A stretch of 64,000 nucleotides of DNA from Pseudomonadales bacterium (GTDB lineage Bacteria; Pseudomonadota; Gammaproteobacteria; Pseudomonadales; Azotimanducaceae): contig JAWKZN010000001.1 in assembly GCA_041395945.1 (NCBI GenBank), positions 496,001-560,000 on the forward strand, in the 5' to 3' direction. A program made the translations under genes and the position numbers. The notes beneath the pieces were generated by a model. It was not told the DNA's origin. It searched no databases and was given only the letters and a program-made list of their open reading frames with translations. Below are positions 43,707-52,382 of this stretch, in pieces; the stretch's first letter is position 1, and each line of letters starts with the position of its first letter.

Positions 43707-44645
43707 TCAGGCGAGGTCGGGCAGCCAGGTCCGCTCGATGGTTTCCCGGATGGTGCCTGGAATCGGGATGGACCGCCGCTCGTCGAGATCGAGCGCGATG
43801 CCGACTGTGTCGTTGACGCCAACGAGTTCTCCGGTCTCGACCACAAATGCCCAGCGTCTGGACTGGCGCCAGCGCTCACCGTGTGCGATGTCCGCTCCGA
43901 TCGAAACCAGTCGCTGCCCGCTCCGGGGTCGTCCGAGGACCAGAGCGCGGGTCTCGATCATTGCCCAGCTGAAGCGATGGCCGTTGTCCGTTCTCATCAC
44001 AGGCGGTCCGAAGGACGGGGTACTCTCACCGGATTGTGGCCGGTGCATGATGAACATCAGATCCACGTCTTCCCGCAGCCGACCGTTCTGGTCGCAGTCC
44101 TGAGCATTCACGGTTGTTTCGCGTCGGCCGCTCATCATTCCGGCAGCGGGCTCTTCACTGACCCGGGCACTGAGCATATCCAGGGTGACATCCGTGCGGG
44201 GTGGATCCAGAGACAGCGAGCGGGGTGTGCCATAGTCCGGCAGGCGTACGCCATATTTTTCGTTCACACCAGCCAGTGCTGCGGGAAAACTCAGGCGTCG
44301 CTGGCTGGTGGTGTCGATCAGGGTGCTCGCAGTGATGAAAGTCGCGGCGATCTCCTCCCGGGCCGGGTTGCGTATCTCAAAGAAACAGCGCGCGAAATCG
44401 GCCTGGATGTCGAGGACGCCACCGGCGACGCTGAGTGTGGCTCCCGCAAACTGCTCCCTGTGAAAGCGGCTGTAGGTGTCGTAACGGCGAATGACGGCTC
44501 CCGCTGCACTGTCGGAGGCAAGTCCCACCGCAGCCAGCAGGGCACGGCTGGCCCGGTCCACCCGGGTCAGGTAATAGCGCACGTTCATGTGCCCGAGTGA
44601 ATCGATCTCGCTGTCCAGTACCGGGGCTTCGTCTAGCAGTTGCAT
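43707..44645 (-). CDS. Thioesterase-like (double 4HBT) protein
   Basis: A 312-residue protein whose N-terminus, SEIDSLGHMNVRYYLTRVD, matches the 4HBT active-site helix (Asp/His). The second half repeats the fold with QDCDQNGRLREDVDLMFIM. It probably hydrolyses acyl-CoA. It sits back to back with the MaoC-like gene and upstream of the hydroxyacyl-CoA dehydrogenase. Confidence 0.78.
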   Translation of the reverse strand: MQLLDEAPVLDSEIDSLGHMNVRYYLTRVDRASRALLAAVGLASDSAAGAVIRRYDTYSRFHREQFAGATLSVAGGVLDIQADFARCFFEIRNPAREEIAATFITASTLIDTTSQRRLSFPAALAGVNEKYGVRLPDYGTPRSLSLDPPRTDVTLDMLSARVSEEPAAGMMSGRRETTVNAQDCDQNGRLREDVDLMFIMHRPQSGESTPSFGPPVMRTDNGHRFSWAMIETRALVLGRPRSGQRLVSIGADIAHGERWRQSRRWAFVVETGELVGVNDTVGIALDLDERRSIPIPGTIRETIERTWLPDLA

Positions 44646-44827
44646 GCTGATCTCTAAGTGTCTCTGATGGGGCCCTTATCGCGTTCTGCTCAGGCACGAC
44701 CGTGCAGTGGGAAAGCGCACTCCCCCGGCGCGGCAATGCTACTCCATCCGGCCCCTGCCGGCACAGCCGTCGTCAGGACCCTCGCCGAAAGATTACAATC
44801 GGGGCAACACATCTCAGGAGAACGGAC

Positions 44828-45598
44828 GTGAAACTGGCAGACATCCACAGTATCGGGATTCTCGGGGCAGGCATCATGGGCGGGGGTATCGCACAGTGCG
44901 CCATTCTTGCAGGCAAGAAGGTCATCATCCGGGATCTGACCGATGAAATCTGCGCGAAGTCGAAAGACGTCATTCTCAATGGCCGGTTCGGCTTCAACAA
45001 GGCGGTCGAGATGGGCAAGATGACCCAGGCCGATCTGGACAAGGCCATGTCATTGCTGGAGTTCACCACCGACGTGAACGATCTCAAGGACTGCGACCTC
45101 ATCATCGAAGCGATTGGTGGCGGTGCGGATGGCGCGATCGAGAACAAACCGCTGAAACTCAAGGTCTGGGCGGAAATGGATGCGGTGGTAAAGAAGGAGG
45201 CGGTCTTCGCCAGCAATACCTCCATGTTCACCATCGCGGACCTGGCCGCGGTCACCAAACGCCCGGACCGGTTCATCGGCATGCATCTGTTCAGTCCGGC
45301 CAACATCATGAAGCTGGTCGAAGTCACCCGGACCAGCGAAACCAGCCAGGAAGTGGTGGATCTCATCGTCGACCTGAGCGAGAGCTGGGGTAAAACCCCC
45401 ATCGTGTTGAAGGATGTGCCCGGCGACACCGGCTTCATCGGCAATCGCATCATGGCTGCGGTGCGGAAGGAGGCGTTGAAAATCATCGAGGAGGGCGTCG
45501 GCACAAAGGAAGATGTCAATCTGGCGATGACCCTGGGTTTCCGCTGGCCGGCTGGTCCCTTTCCCCAGGGACCCAGTGCGCGCAGCGGCTGGAAATAG
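44828..45598 (+). CDS. 3-hydroxyacyl-CoA dehydrogenase, NAD-binding, short
   Basis: The Rossmann domain reads SIGILGAGIMGGGIAQCAILAGKKV. VFASNTSMFTIADLA, RFIGMHLFSPANIMKLVEV (catalytic His) and KDVPGDTGFIGNRIM are the active-site segments. The protein ends after LGFRWPAGPFPQGPSARSGWK at 256 residues, where most relatives continue about 30-40 residues into the rest of the C-terminal domain. No other frame after the stop continues the family. Either a short subtype or a slightly truncated enzyme. GTG 44828 follows GGAG. Confidence 0.82.
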   Translation: MKLADIHSIGILGAGIMGGGIAQCAILAGKKVIIRDLTDEICAKSKDVILNGRFGFNKAVEMGKMTQADLDKAMSLLEFTTDVNDLKDCDLIIEAIGGGADGAIENKPLKLKVWAEMDAVVKKEAVFASNTSMFTIADLAAVTKRPDRFIGMHLFSPANIMKLVEVTRTSETSQEVVDLIVDLSESWGKTPIVLKDVPGDTGFIGNRIMAAVRKEALKIIEEGVGTKEDVNLAMTLGFRWPAGPFPQGPSARSGWK

Positions 45599-45668
45599 CA
45601 GCCTGCGCACTCCGGGCGCAGTTGTGTCCGCGAAAATGTGGCCCGTTTGGCGACTGGAGAAATTCCCC

Positions 45669-45917
45669 TTGCAAAACCGCTCAATAGGCGTAGTATCCCG
45701 CGCCCTATGAAACGCTCAGCCATGCAATTTATTGGAAATTCATCGTTCGCACCCCACCGGGTGTGGACGACGGCTGTACGTTAGCGACCCGCATCGTTGT
45801 TATCCGGTGCGAGCGCCGGAAAGACAACGCCCTTTTAGAAATTCCAGAAGCACGTTTTCTTCCCGGCGATCGGCACCGCACAGGATGCGGGGTGTATCGA
45901 TAAAAAGGAGAAATGAC
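45669..45917 (+). promoter_or_regulatory. Promoter and long structured leader of a small membrane protein gene
   Basis: TTGCAA (45669-45674) and TAGTAT (45691-45696) are separated by 16 bp. If used, the transcript would carry about 215 bases before the ATG at 45918, with a hairpin CCGCA-CAGGA-TGCGG at 45876-45890 and a further GC-rich inverted repeat upstream. I do not recognise a known riboswitch. The 45599-45668 stretch shows nothing. Confidence 0.35.
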
Positions 45918-46139
45918 ATGGAATACTTAGTTGCTTTTCTCACCCTGCTGGCAACCGTGGCATACGCTGTGGTGATCGCGGTGAATATCGAGCGCGGTAA
46001 GCGCTGGGCCATGGAAGTTGCCCGTGCCTTTTCCATGCTGGATCCGAGTGCGTTCAGCCATCAGCTGACCCTCGAGGCTCGCGACGAGCCGATTGTGAAA
46101 GCCGGGGCCGAAACCCCGGCGGATCGCCTGGCAGCCTGA
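45918..46139 (+). CDS. Small single-pass membrane protein
   Basis: A 73-residue protein beginning MEYLVAFLTLLATVAYAVVIAV, one transmembrane helix, then a charged tail containing RGKRWAMEVARAF. ATG 45918 is seven bases after AAAGGAG, one of the best ribosome sites in the window, so it is very likely expressed. Family not recognised. Confidence 0.65.
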   Translation: MEYLVAFLTLLATVAYAVVIAVNIERGKRWAMEVARAFSMLDPSAFSHQLTLEARDEPIVKAGAETPADRLAA

Positions 46140-46142
46140 CGC

Positions 46143-46466
46143 TCAGCCCGCAAGCAGGAATGCGAGCAGCATGAGCGACAGGGTGAGACCTGCGCCGAGT
46201 CCGGTCAGCAGCTTGCGGTAGAACCGGTGCAGGTCGCGGATTTCCTGCCAGTGCCGATCGAGCAGGGGCACCAGATGGCCATAAACTTCCGCTTTGACGA
46301 CAGCGCGCTTGCGCCGATCGTCGATGCTCTGAGTGGCCGAGCGGGCCAGTTGCTGAGCGAAAGACTTGCGCAGCAGCTGGCCCTGTTCCGGAGCGGGCGT
46401 CCGCCAGGATCCCGCATCCCGACTGGCCCGGAGATAGTCTTCGACTGCCTGAGTTTCTCCCGACAT
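46143..46466 (-). CDS. Hypothetical protein with C-terminal transmembrane helix
   Basis: A 107-residue protein. Its helical soluble part (ARSATQSIDDRRKRAVVKAE, LVPLLDRHWQEIRDLHRFYR) ends in one membrane segment, LLTGLGAGLTLSLMLLAFLLAG. ATG 46466 is chosen; a TTG 30 bases upstream is in frame. It converges with the small membrane protein gene, only three bases between stops. Not recognised. Confidence 0.5.
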   Translation of the reverse strand: MSGETQAVEDYLRASRDAGSWRTPAPEQGQLLRKSFAQQLARSATQSIDDRRKRAVVKAEVYGHLVPLLDRHWQEIRDLHRFYRKLLTGLGAGLTLSLMLLAFLLAG

Positions 46467-46646
46467 CCGCGTCCCGCGCTGGGTGAGTCCGAACAAGAGC
46501 CTAGCAGGTGGATCGCCACTGTCTGCCGGTGGCAGCCGGAATCGAGAACCTGTTCGCAGTTACATGGGCAGACAGGGTCGCCGGGACAGACTGGAACCCG
46601 CGGCGTTGATTCCTTCCGAAGACGTCGAGACCTGATCTGAGCGTTT

Positions 46647-47687
46647 CTACAGCGCCGAATCAACGAGGATTTCGATCAGAGCAGCACCCACCCAGGTCAG
46701 GGGTGGAATGATCAGATAGAGCAGCAGTCGGGATACCGCGCTGCTGTCGAACGGCCACTCCGAGACCGCTTCGATCTCCCGCCGATAGTTGAGTTTGCTG
46801 TTGAGTTCGCTCAAGCCCTGCTGGTCATTCAATTCGGGCCGTGGCGAACGGGCGATCTCGCCATCCACCCTTTCGAGCTCCCGGCGCTTGCGGTGATGCA
46901 GGAGCCGGTGCACGGGCCATATGGGCCAGAAAAACAGCAGCAGCATGGGAATACCGGTAGCAAAAAGGCCGGGCACGAAGGCCAGAGGATTCATCTCTCC
47001 GGCAAAAATCAGGATGGGAAACGCAGCCTGAGCGCCAATGATGGCGAGTGTCGAGCTGACAGCCACACTCGCGAAAGGTGTCAGTGCGCGGGTATTCAGC
47101 AGGTCGAGATGCACGCGTTTGCTGAGACGGTTGAACAGCAGTGCATTTGAGATCAGTGATGCGATCACGAAGGTCATCACAATCCAGATGAAGCTCGAAC
47201 TGATGATGGTTGCAAGCAGATCGGGCTGTTTCAGCGCCCGGGTCATGCCCAATCCGGAATCCCAGAGCAGCCAGTTGTGCAGGATGCCCAGAGTGACCGA
47301 GATCAGCAGCACGATAAACGTCCAGCGCGGAGGTCGGGTCGCGAGCGCGTCCTCCCAGAGCGCAACCTGCTCGATTTCAGCATTGAGCAGGGGAGTGAGC
47401 TGGCGCAGCGCGAGTCGGGTCCGTTCGATGATCAGATGATAGACCGGAATGATGTAGGCGATGATGGTGCTGAAGAACAGCACGAAGTTGGCCTGTCTGC
47501 CGAACCATTCATCGAGGCCGCCCAGCCGGGCCGCAGCAAAGTGGATTCCCAGCGACCCGACGAAGAGCGTAAAGGCCGCCCACCATCTGCCATATGGCAT
47601 GGCGGGAATCAGGCGCAGCAGCCAGATCTGCGGGAGCCGGTTGATGCTGCTGTCGATGGTCACGGCTTGTGCTTCACTTTCTTTCAA
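46647..47687 (-). CDS. Hypothetical integral membrane protein
   Basis: A 346-residue protein with about eight hydrophobic segments, the first after residue 30 (AAFTLFVGSLGIHFAAA). A charged stretch near residue 255-300 (HRLLHHRKRRELERVDGEI) is probably cytoplasmic, and a final helix (LLLYLIIPPLTWVGAALIEIL) follows. No family is recognised. About 110 bases separate it from the next gene, on the opposite strand. Confidence 0.65.
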   Translation of the reverse strand: MKESEAQAVTIDSSINRLPQIWLLRLIPAMPYGRWWAAFTLFVGSLGIHFAAARLGGLDEWFGRQANFVLFFSTIIAYIIPVYHLIIERTRLALRQLTPLLNAEIEQVALWEDALATRPPRWTFIVLLISVTLGILHNWLLWDSGLGMTRALKQPDLLATIISSSFIWIVMTFVIASLISNALLFNRLSKRVHLDLLNTRALTPFASVAVSSTLAIIGAQAAFPILIFAGEMNPLAFVPGLFATGIPMLLLFFWPIWPVHRLLHHRKRRELERVDGEIARSPRPELNDQQGLSELNSKLNYRREIEAVSEWPFDSSAVSRLLLYLIIPPLTWVGAALIEILVDSAL

Positions 47688-47798
47688 ACGAATTCACTGT
47701 CCCCGTAGATGACACTCAATCCCTAAGTTTGTAAAGTCCGTCGACGCTTTCAGCGTGCACGATTTCCCTGGAGACCCGATTTCCGATGAGTTGCAAAG

Positions 47799-49223
47799 AT
47801 GGGGGATGAAATTGAAAGGCGCTACTTTGACGCTGAAGACTTCAGCGCGTTTCGCGCCCGTCTGGATGCCGAAACGGAACAGCTTCGCCAGCTGTTCGAT
47901 GCGGATCTGTTCAGCGGGCGAGGTGACGTGGCGGGCTTCGAACTCGAAGCCTGGCTGGTGGATGATGCGGGAGATCCCCTCCCGGAGAACGACACCTATC
48001 TGACCGCTCTCGCCAATCCTCTGGTCGTGCCGGAACTTGCCGCCTTCAACGTGGAACTCAATGGCAGTCCCTCGGCTCTCACCGGCAGGGTCTTCACCCG
48101 ACTGGAAGACGAGCTCGCAGCGACCTGGGGTGCCTGTCGCCGGGTTGCGAAAAAAACCGGTTGTCACCTTGTCACCATCGGCATTCTGCCAACTGTCAGA
48201 GAGTCCATGCTCACCTCGGAGTTCATGTCGAGGATGGTGCGCTATCACTCTCTCAATGACCGGATCATGGCGCTACGGGATGGTAAACCCCTGGAGGTGC
48301 ACATCGAGGGACAGAGCGCGCTGCACACCACCCACCTCGATGTGATGCTCGAAGCGGCGGCGACATCTTTCCAGCTCCACCTGCAATGTAAGCCTGCGCG
48401 GGCGGTGAGAGATTTCAATGCATCGATGGTCGCATCTGCGCCAACGGTGGCGGCTGGTGCCAACTCACCTTTTCTGTTTGGACACCATCTCTGGGAGGAG
48501 ACCCGCATTCCGCTGTTCGAACAGGCAGTGAATGTCGGTGAGCGTTATCCGGCCAGAGTGGACTTCGGCACTGGCTACGTGCGCGACTCCCTCATGGAAA
48601 TCTTCGAGGAAAACCAGCGCGATCATCCGATTCTGATTCCGGCGGTAAAAGAAGACCCGGTGCACAAGTTCAGCCATTTGCGATTCCACAATGGCACTCT
48701 GTGGCGCTGGAATCGACCCCTGATCGGTTTTGATTTCGATGGTCAGGTGCATCTGCGGATCGAGCACCGGGTGGTTGCTGCGGGCCCGACGATCAGAGAC
48801 AGCATTGCCAATGCGGCTCTGTATTTTGGACTGGTCCGCGGCCTCGGGCTGCAGGCCCAGCCGATTGAATCGGTACTGCCATTCGAGGTGGCGAGAAACA
48901 ATTTCTATACCGCCGCGCGCTATGGTCTCGAAGCGAGGGTGTGCTGGGTGATCGATGGGCGTGAGACGGAAATCGGTATGCGTCACCTGCTGGCCGACCA
49001 TCTGCTGCCGCTCGCGCGCCGGGGGCTGGAATCCCGGAACATCCCCGCGCAGGAGATCAGCACCTACCTGGATGTGATTGCGGCGAGAGTTGAATCCGGA
49101 CAGAACGGAGCAGCCTGGCAGCGCCGCTGGGTTCATCGGCATGGCGCCGATATGCATGCGCTTGTGTGTGAGTACCGCAGCCGGCAGGACGCCGGACGCC
49201 CTGTGCATGAATGGGAGATCTGA
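47799..49223 (+). CDS. GCS2-type glutamate-cysteine ligase-like carboxylate-amine ligase
   Basis: A 474-residue member of the glutamate-cysteine ligase family 2. FELEAWLVDDAGDPL near residue 48 holds the catalytic Glu pair, FNVELNGSPSALTG binds substrate, GILPTVRESML and ASAPTVAAGANSPFLFG follow, and HLRIEHRVVAAGPTIRDSIAN is a conserved late motif. The family joins amino acids through gamma-carboxylates with ATP. It overlaps the AstE/AspA-like gene by 13 bases, so a ligase and a deacylase are co-translated. Confidence 0.85.
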   Translation: MGDEIERRYFDAEDFSAFRARLDAETEQLRQLFDADLFSGRGDVAGFELEAWLVDDAGDPLPENDTYLTALANPLVVPELAAFNVELNGSPSALTGRVFTRLEDELAATWGACRRVAKKTGCHLVTIGILPTVRESMLTSEFMSRMVRYHSLNDRIMALRDGKPLEVHIEGQSALHTTHLDVMLEAAATSFQLHLQCKPARAVRDFNASMVASAPTVAAGANSPFLFGHHLWEETRIPLFEQAVNVGERYPARVDFGTGYVRDSLMEIFEENQRDHPILIPAVKEDPVHKFSHLRFHNGTLWRWNRPLIGFDFDGQVHLRIEHRVVAAGPTIRDSIANAALYFGLVRGLGLQAQPIESVLPFEVARNNFYTAARYGLEARVCWVIDGRETEIGMRHLLADHLLPLARRGLESRNIPAQEISTYLDVIAARVESGQNGAAWQRRWVHRHGADMHALVCEYRSRQDAGRPVHEWEI

Positions 49224-50263
49224 CCCTGCCGTTACAGATACTCACCGGAGTCCCTGAAGGTCTGCTCGATTGCGAAGCCCAGGCGCTCGAAGCCGCACTC
49301 GGAAGGTCGAGCCTGCTGTTCATCGAGGGAAAATGCGAACCGCCACTGTTCGTCTCGGTGCTGCTGCATGGCAATGAAACCAGCGGCTGGGATGGGGTGA
49401 GGCGCTATCTGCTGGACAATCCCCGGCCAGCGCGATCGATCGTTCTCTTTATCGGCAACGTCAAGGCTGCCGCGCAGGGTGTGCGTGTACTGCCTGGCGG
49501 GCAGGACTACAACCGGATCTGGCGCAACGCGGAAGGTCCGGGTGGTGCCCTTGCCGCTGCGGTGCTGGCTGCTTTATCCGACCGGGTACTGTTCGCCGCC
49601 ATCGATCTGCACAACAACACGGGACACAACCCCTACTATTCGGTCCTGACCGATCTCGACCCGGCGAACTTGGGGCTGGCCTTCCTGTTTTCGGACCACG
49701 CGGTGTATGTCGAGGAGCCGGACACCGTGCTCACGCGGGCATTTGCCGGACGTTGTCCTTCGGTCACCCTGGAAACGGGCCCTGTGGGCGACCGTCGCTG
49801 TGCCGAACGGGTTTACGATTTCATTGACCGGTGCTGCCTGCTGCAGTCCGTGCCTGCCGGGACATCCGATCCTCTGCAACTGTACCGTGCCGAGGCGCGG
49901 GTGCACATCCGGGAAGGAATCAGTTTCAGTTTCTCCGGCGAAAGCGGCGACAGTGCAGAGAAGGGCGCAAACGAAAAAACCGGTACACAGAGACAGAAAA
50001 CACCGCTGATACTCACCGGGGGTGTCGAAGCGGTCAATTTCCACGAGCTGTCGGCAGGCACCCTATTTGGAACCTGTGAAGCGACCGTCGATTCACTGCT
50101 GCGGGTACTCGATGTCGAGCATCGGGATGTCACATCCGCCTATTTCGAAATAAGCAATGGGGAACTCCGGCTGCGTAAGTCCGTGGTGCCCGCGATGTAC
50201 ACCACGGACCCCTTCGTCGTGCGCCAGGATTGTCTGTGTTACTTCATGCAGCGGATGAACTGA
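49211..50263 (+). CDS. Succinylglutamate desuccinylase/aspartoacylase-like (M14)
   Basis: A 350-residue zinc hydrolase of the AstE/AspA group. VSVLLHGNETSGWDGVRRYL contains the zinc HxxE (His53, Glu56), DLHNNTGHNPYYSVL the third zinc His region, and SVTLETGPVG the catalytic Glu. The last 100 residues carry an unusual polar loop (SGESGDSAEKGANEKTG). Because it overlaps the ligase gene, it probably removes an acyl or amino acyl group from an amide related to the ligase's substrate. Confidence 0.82.
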   Translation: MGDLTLPLQILTGVPEGLLDCEAQALEAALGRSSLLFIEGKCEPPLFVSVLLHGNETSGWDGVRRYLLDNPRPARSIVLFIGNVKAAAQGVRVLPGGQDYNRIWRNAEGPGGALAAAVLAALSDRVLFAAIDLHNNTGHNPYYSVLTDLDPANLGLAFLFSDHAVYVEEPDTVLTRAFAGRCPSVTLETGPVGDRRCAERVYDFIDRCCLLQSVPAGTSDPLQLYRAEARVHIREGISFSFSGESGDSAEKGANEKTGTQRQKTPLILTGGVEAVNFHELSAGTLFGTCEATVDSLLRVLDVEHRDVTSAYFEISNGELRLRKSVVPAMYTTDPFVVRQDCLCYFMQRMN

Positions 50264-50319
50264 GGGCAATGTATCCTGCGCGGGGCGGACTCCCGCACCC
50301 CAGCCGCTGATCCCCTTTC

Positions 50320-51096
50320 TCAGACACAACGGCCACCATCCACCTCCAGTGCCACGCCGGTGATCATCGAAGCGTCGTCTGAACACAGAAAAGAGGCGGC
50401 GCCGGCGATGTCTGCGGGTGTGGAGAAGCGACCCAGGGGGATGCTGTCGAGAAAGCGGGCGCGGTGCTCGGGGGTATCGCCGCCCATGAAAGTGGCCAGC
50501 AGCGGTGTCTCACCCGCCACCGGATTCAGTGCATTGACCCGGATTCCGAAGGGAGCGAGTTCCACCGCCATGGACTTCGTGGCCGTCACCAGCCAGCCTT
50601 TCGAGGCGTTGTACCAGGTCAACCCCGGGCGCGGACTCACTGCTGCGGTGGAGGCGATATTGAGAATCACGCCGCCGCTGCGTTTCATTGCCGGTACCAG
50701 CTGCTTTGCGAGCAGATAGACAGATTTCATGTTCACGGCGAAAAGCTGCTCGAAATGATCGTCGGACAGCGACTCGAGGGGCATGGGTTCGTGGCCGATG
50801 CCCGCGTTGTTCACCAGGATGTCCGGCGCCTCGATCTCGGCGAGTGCCGCCCGGATGCTGGCGGCATCGCGTACGTCCAGTTGCACGGCCACCGCGCCGA
50901 TTCGCGCAGCCTGACGGGTAGCGGCCTCCAGATTGATGTCGGCGACGTAGACGGCAGCCCCTTCCGCTGCGAATCGCTCCGCAATACCCGCGCCGAAGCC
51001 GGACCCGGCGCCGGTGACGAGGGCGATGCGACCGGTAAGGCGTCCGGATACTGGCCTTCCCGATCCCGTTCCGGGGCTGCGCGGCGGATTGCTCAT
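50320..51096 (-). CDS. SDR family oxidoreductase
   Basis: A classical short-chain dehydrogenase of 258 residues. TGAGSGFGAGIAERFAAEG is the cofactor motif, NNAGIG follows, and YNASKGW (YxxxK) preceded by LNIASTAAVSP gives the catalytic Ser-Tyr-Lys. It belongs to the leftward operon; its ATG overlaps the M20 stop by four bases (ATGA). Confidence 0.87.
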   Translation of the reverse strand: MSNPPRSPGTGSGRPVSGRLTGRIALVTGAGSGFGAGIAERFAAEGAAVYVADINLEAATRQAARIGAVAVQLDVRDAASIRAALAEIEAPDILVNNAGIGHEPMPLESLSDDHFEQLFAVNMKSVYLLAKQLVPAMKRSGGVILNIASTAAVSPRPGLTWYNASKGWLVTATKSMAVELAPFGIRVNALNPVAGETPLLATFMGGDTPEHRARFLDSIPLGRFSTPADIAGAASFLCSDDASMITGVALEVDGGRCV

Positions 51097-52373
51097 GGCG
51101 CTGCCCGGGTGAGCAGCCGCAGCGCCGCCAGCGCCATGACTTTGGCGGCGTCCACCATGTCATCGATTTCCACATACTCGTCGGGCTGATGCGCCAGTTC
51201 CAGGATCCCCGGTCCATAGGCGATGCAGTCTTTCAGCAGGCCGATGCGATCGATGTGTTTCTGATCGTAGGTGCCGGGGGATACCACAAACTGAGCGGGC
51301 GCTCCGAGCACCTCGCGGATGGCCGCCGCGACGGAACTTGCTACCGGCGCGGAAGCGTCGGTCATGGAAGGAATGACTTCAAAAAGATCCTTGAGCTGAT
51401 AGTTGAACTGACTGCGGGAAGTTTTCAGACCATCGAGGAGATTAACCACTTCGGCCTTCACCTCTGCGATGTCTTCCTCGATGAGGAAGCGCCGGTCGAT
51501 GATCATCCGGCAGGAGTCCGGCACGATGGGCGACGGCAGTCCGTCTGTCTCCGCCTGGCCGCCGTGCAGGGAATTGATGTTCAGCGTCGAGGACCTCGCC
51601 CCTTCCGGTACCACCGGCATCTGTGAGTGTTTTGCCGCAAGACGGGGAATGAGCTGCGACTCGAAAGACTCGAGCACCGCACCCATGTGGCGCACTGCAC
51701 AGTCGCCGAGAAAGGGCATGGAGCCGTGTGCGATCCGGCCCCGGGTTTCAATCTCCGCCCACCACACACCACGGTGGCCGAGACAGACTCTGTCTTTGTT
51801 GAGGGGTTCCGGGATGATCACATGGTCGACCCGGGGTGAGCTGAAGTAGCCGCGCTCTGCCAGGTAGGCGACCCCGCCAAAACCCCCGGATTCCTCATCT
51901 GCGGTTCCGGACACCTCCAGGGTGCCGGGCAGGTCCGGATACTGGGCGATCAGTGCTTCGGCCGCGATCACCGAAGCCGCCAGTCCACCCTTCATGTCGC
52001 AGGTACCGCGCCCGTAGATGCGGCCTTCGCGCACCAGCGCGGCAAAGGGATCGAGGGTCCAGCCGTGACCGGGTTCCACTACATCGATGTGGGAATTGAA
52101 ATGCAGTGTTGGCCCCGGGAGGGAGCCTTCGCGTCGCGCGATCAGATTCATTCTGGGGTACCGATCGGAATCTCCCGGGGTCCCTTCGGCTCTGACGTAT
52201 TCGAGGCTGAAGCCGCTGCGCTGCAGGCGTTCGCCCAGGTAGCGGGCGCATTCTTCGTAATTCGCACCGGGCGGGTTGGTGGTGGGGATTCTGACCAGTG
52301 CACAGGTCAGCTCGATCAGTTCATCGCGGTTTGCCTCGATGCGGCTCAGCAGTGCGTCTGTCTTCAAACTCAC
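51093..52373 (-). CDS. M20 family peptidase/deacylase (ArgE/DapE-like)
   Basis: A 426-residue zinc hydrolase. LHFNSHIDVVEPG holds the first metal ligand and Asp, GRGTCDMKGGLAA the bridging Asp, GTADEESGGFGG the catalytic Glu pair. A dimerisation domain begins near residue 195. Substrates of the group are N-acyl amino acids or dipeptides. Second-to-last gene of the operon beginning at the Sec-redoxin. Confidence 0.88.
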   Translation of the reverse strand: MSLKTDALLSRIEANRDELIELTCALVRIPTTNPPGANYEECARYLGERLQRSGFSLEYVRAEGTPGDSDRYPRMNLIARREGSLPGPTLHFNSHIDVVEPGHGWTLDPFAALVREGRIYGRGTCDMKGGLAASVIAAEALIAQYPDLPGTLEVSGTADEESGGFGGVAYLAERGYFSSPRVDHVIIPEPLNKDRVCLGHRGVWWAEIETRGRIAHGSMPFLGDCAVRHMGAVLESFESQLIPRLAAKHSQMPVVPEGARSSTLNINSLHGGQAETDGLPSPIVPDSCRMIIDRRFLIEEDIAEVKAEVVNLLDGLKTSRSQFNYQLKDLFEVIPSMTDASAPVASSVAAAIREVLGAPAQFVVSPGTYDQKHIDRIGLLKDCIAYGPGILELAHQPDEYVEIDDMVDAAKVMALAALRLLTRAAP

Positions 52374-52382
52374 TCCGACTTC

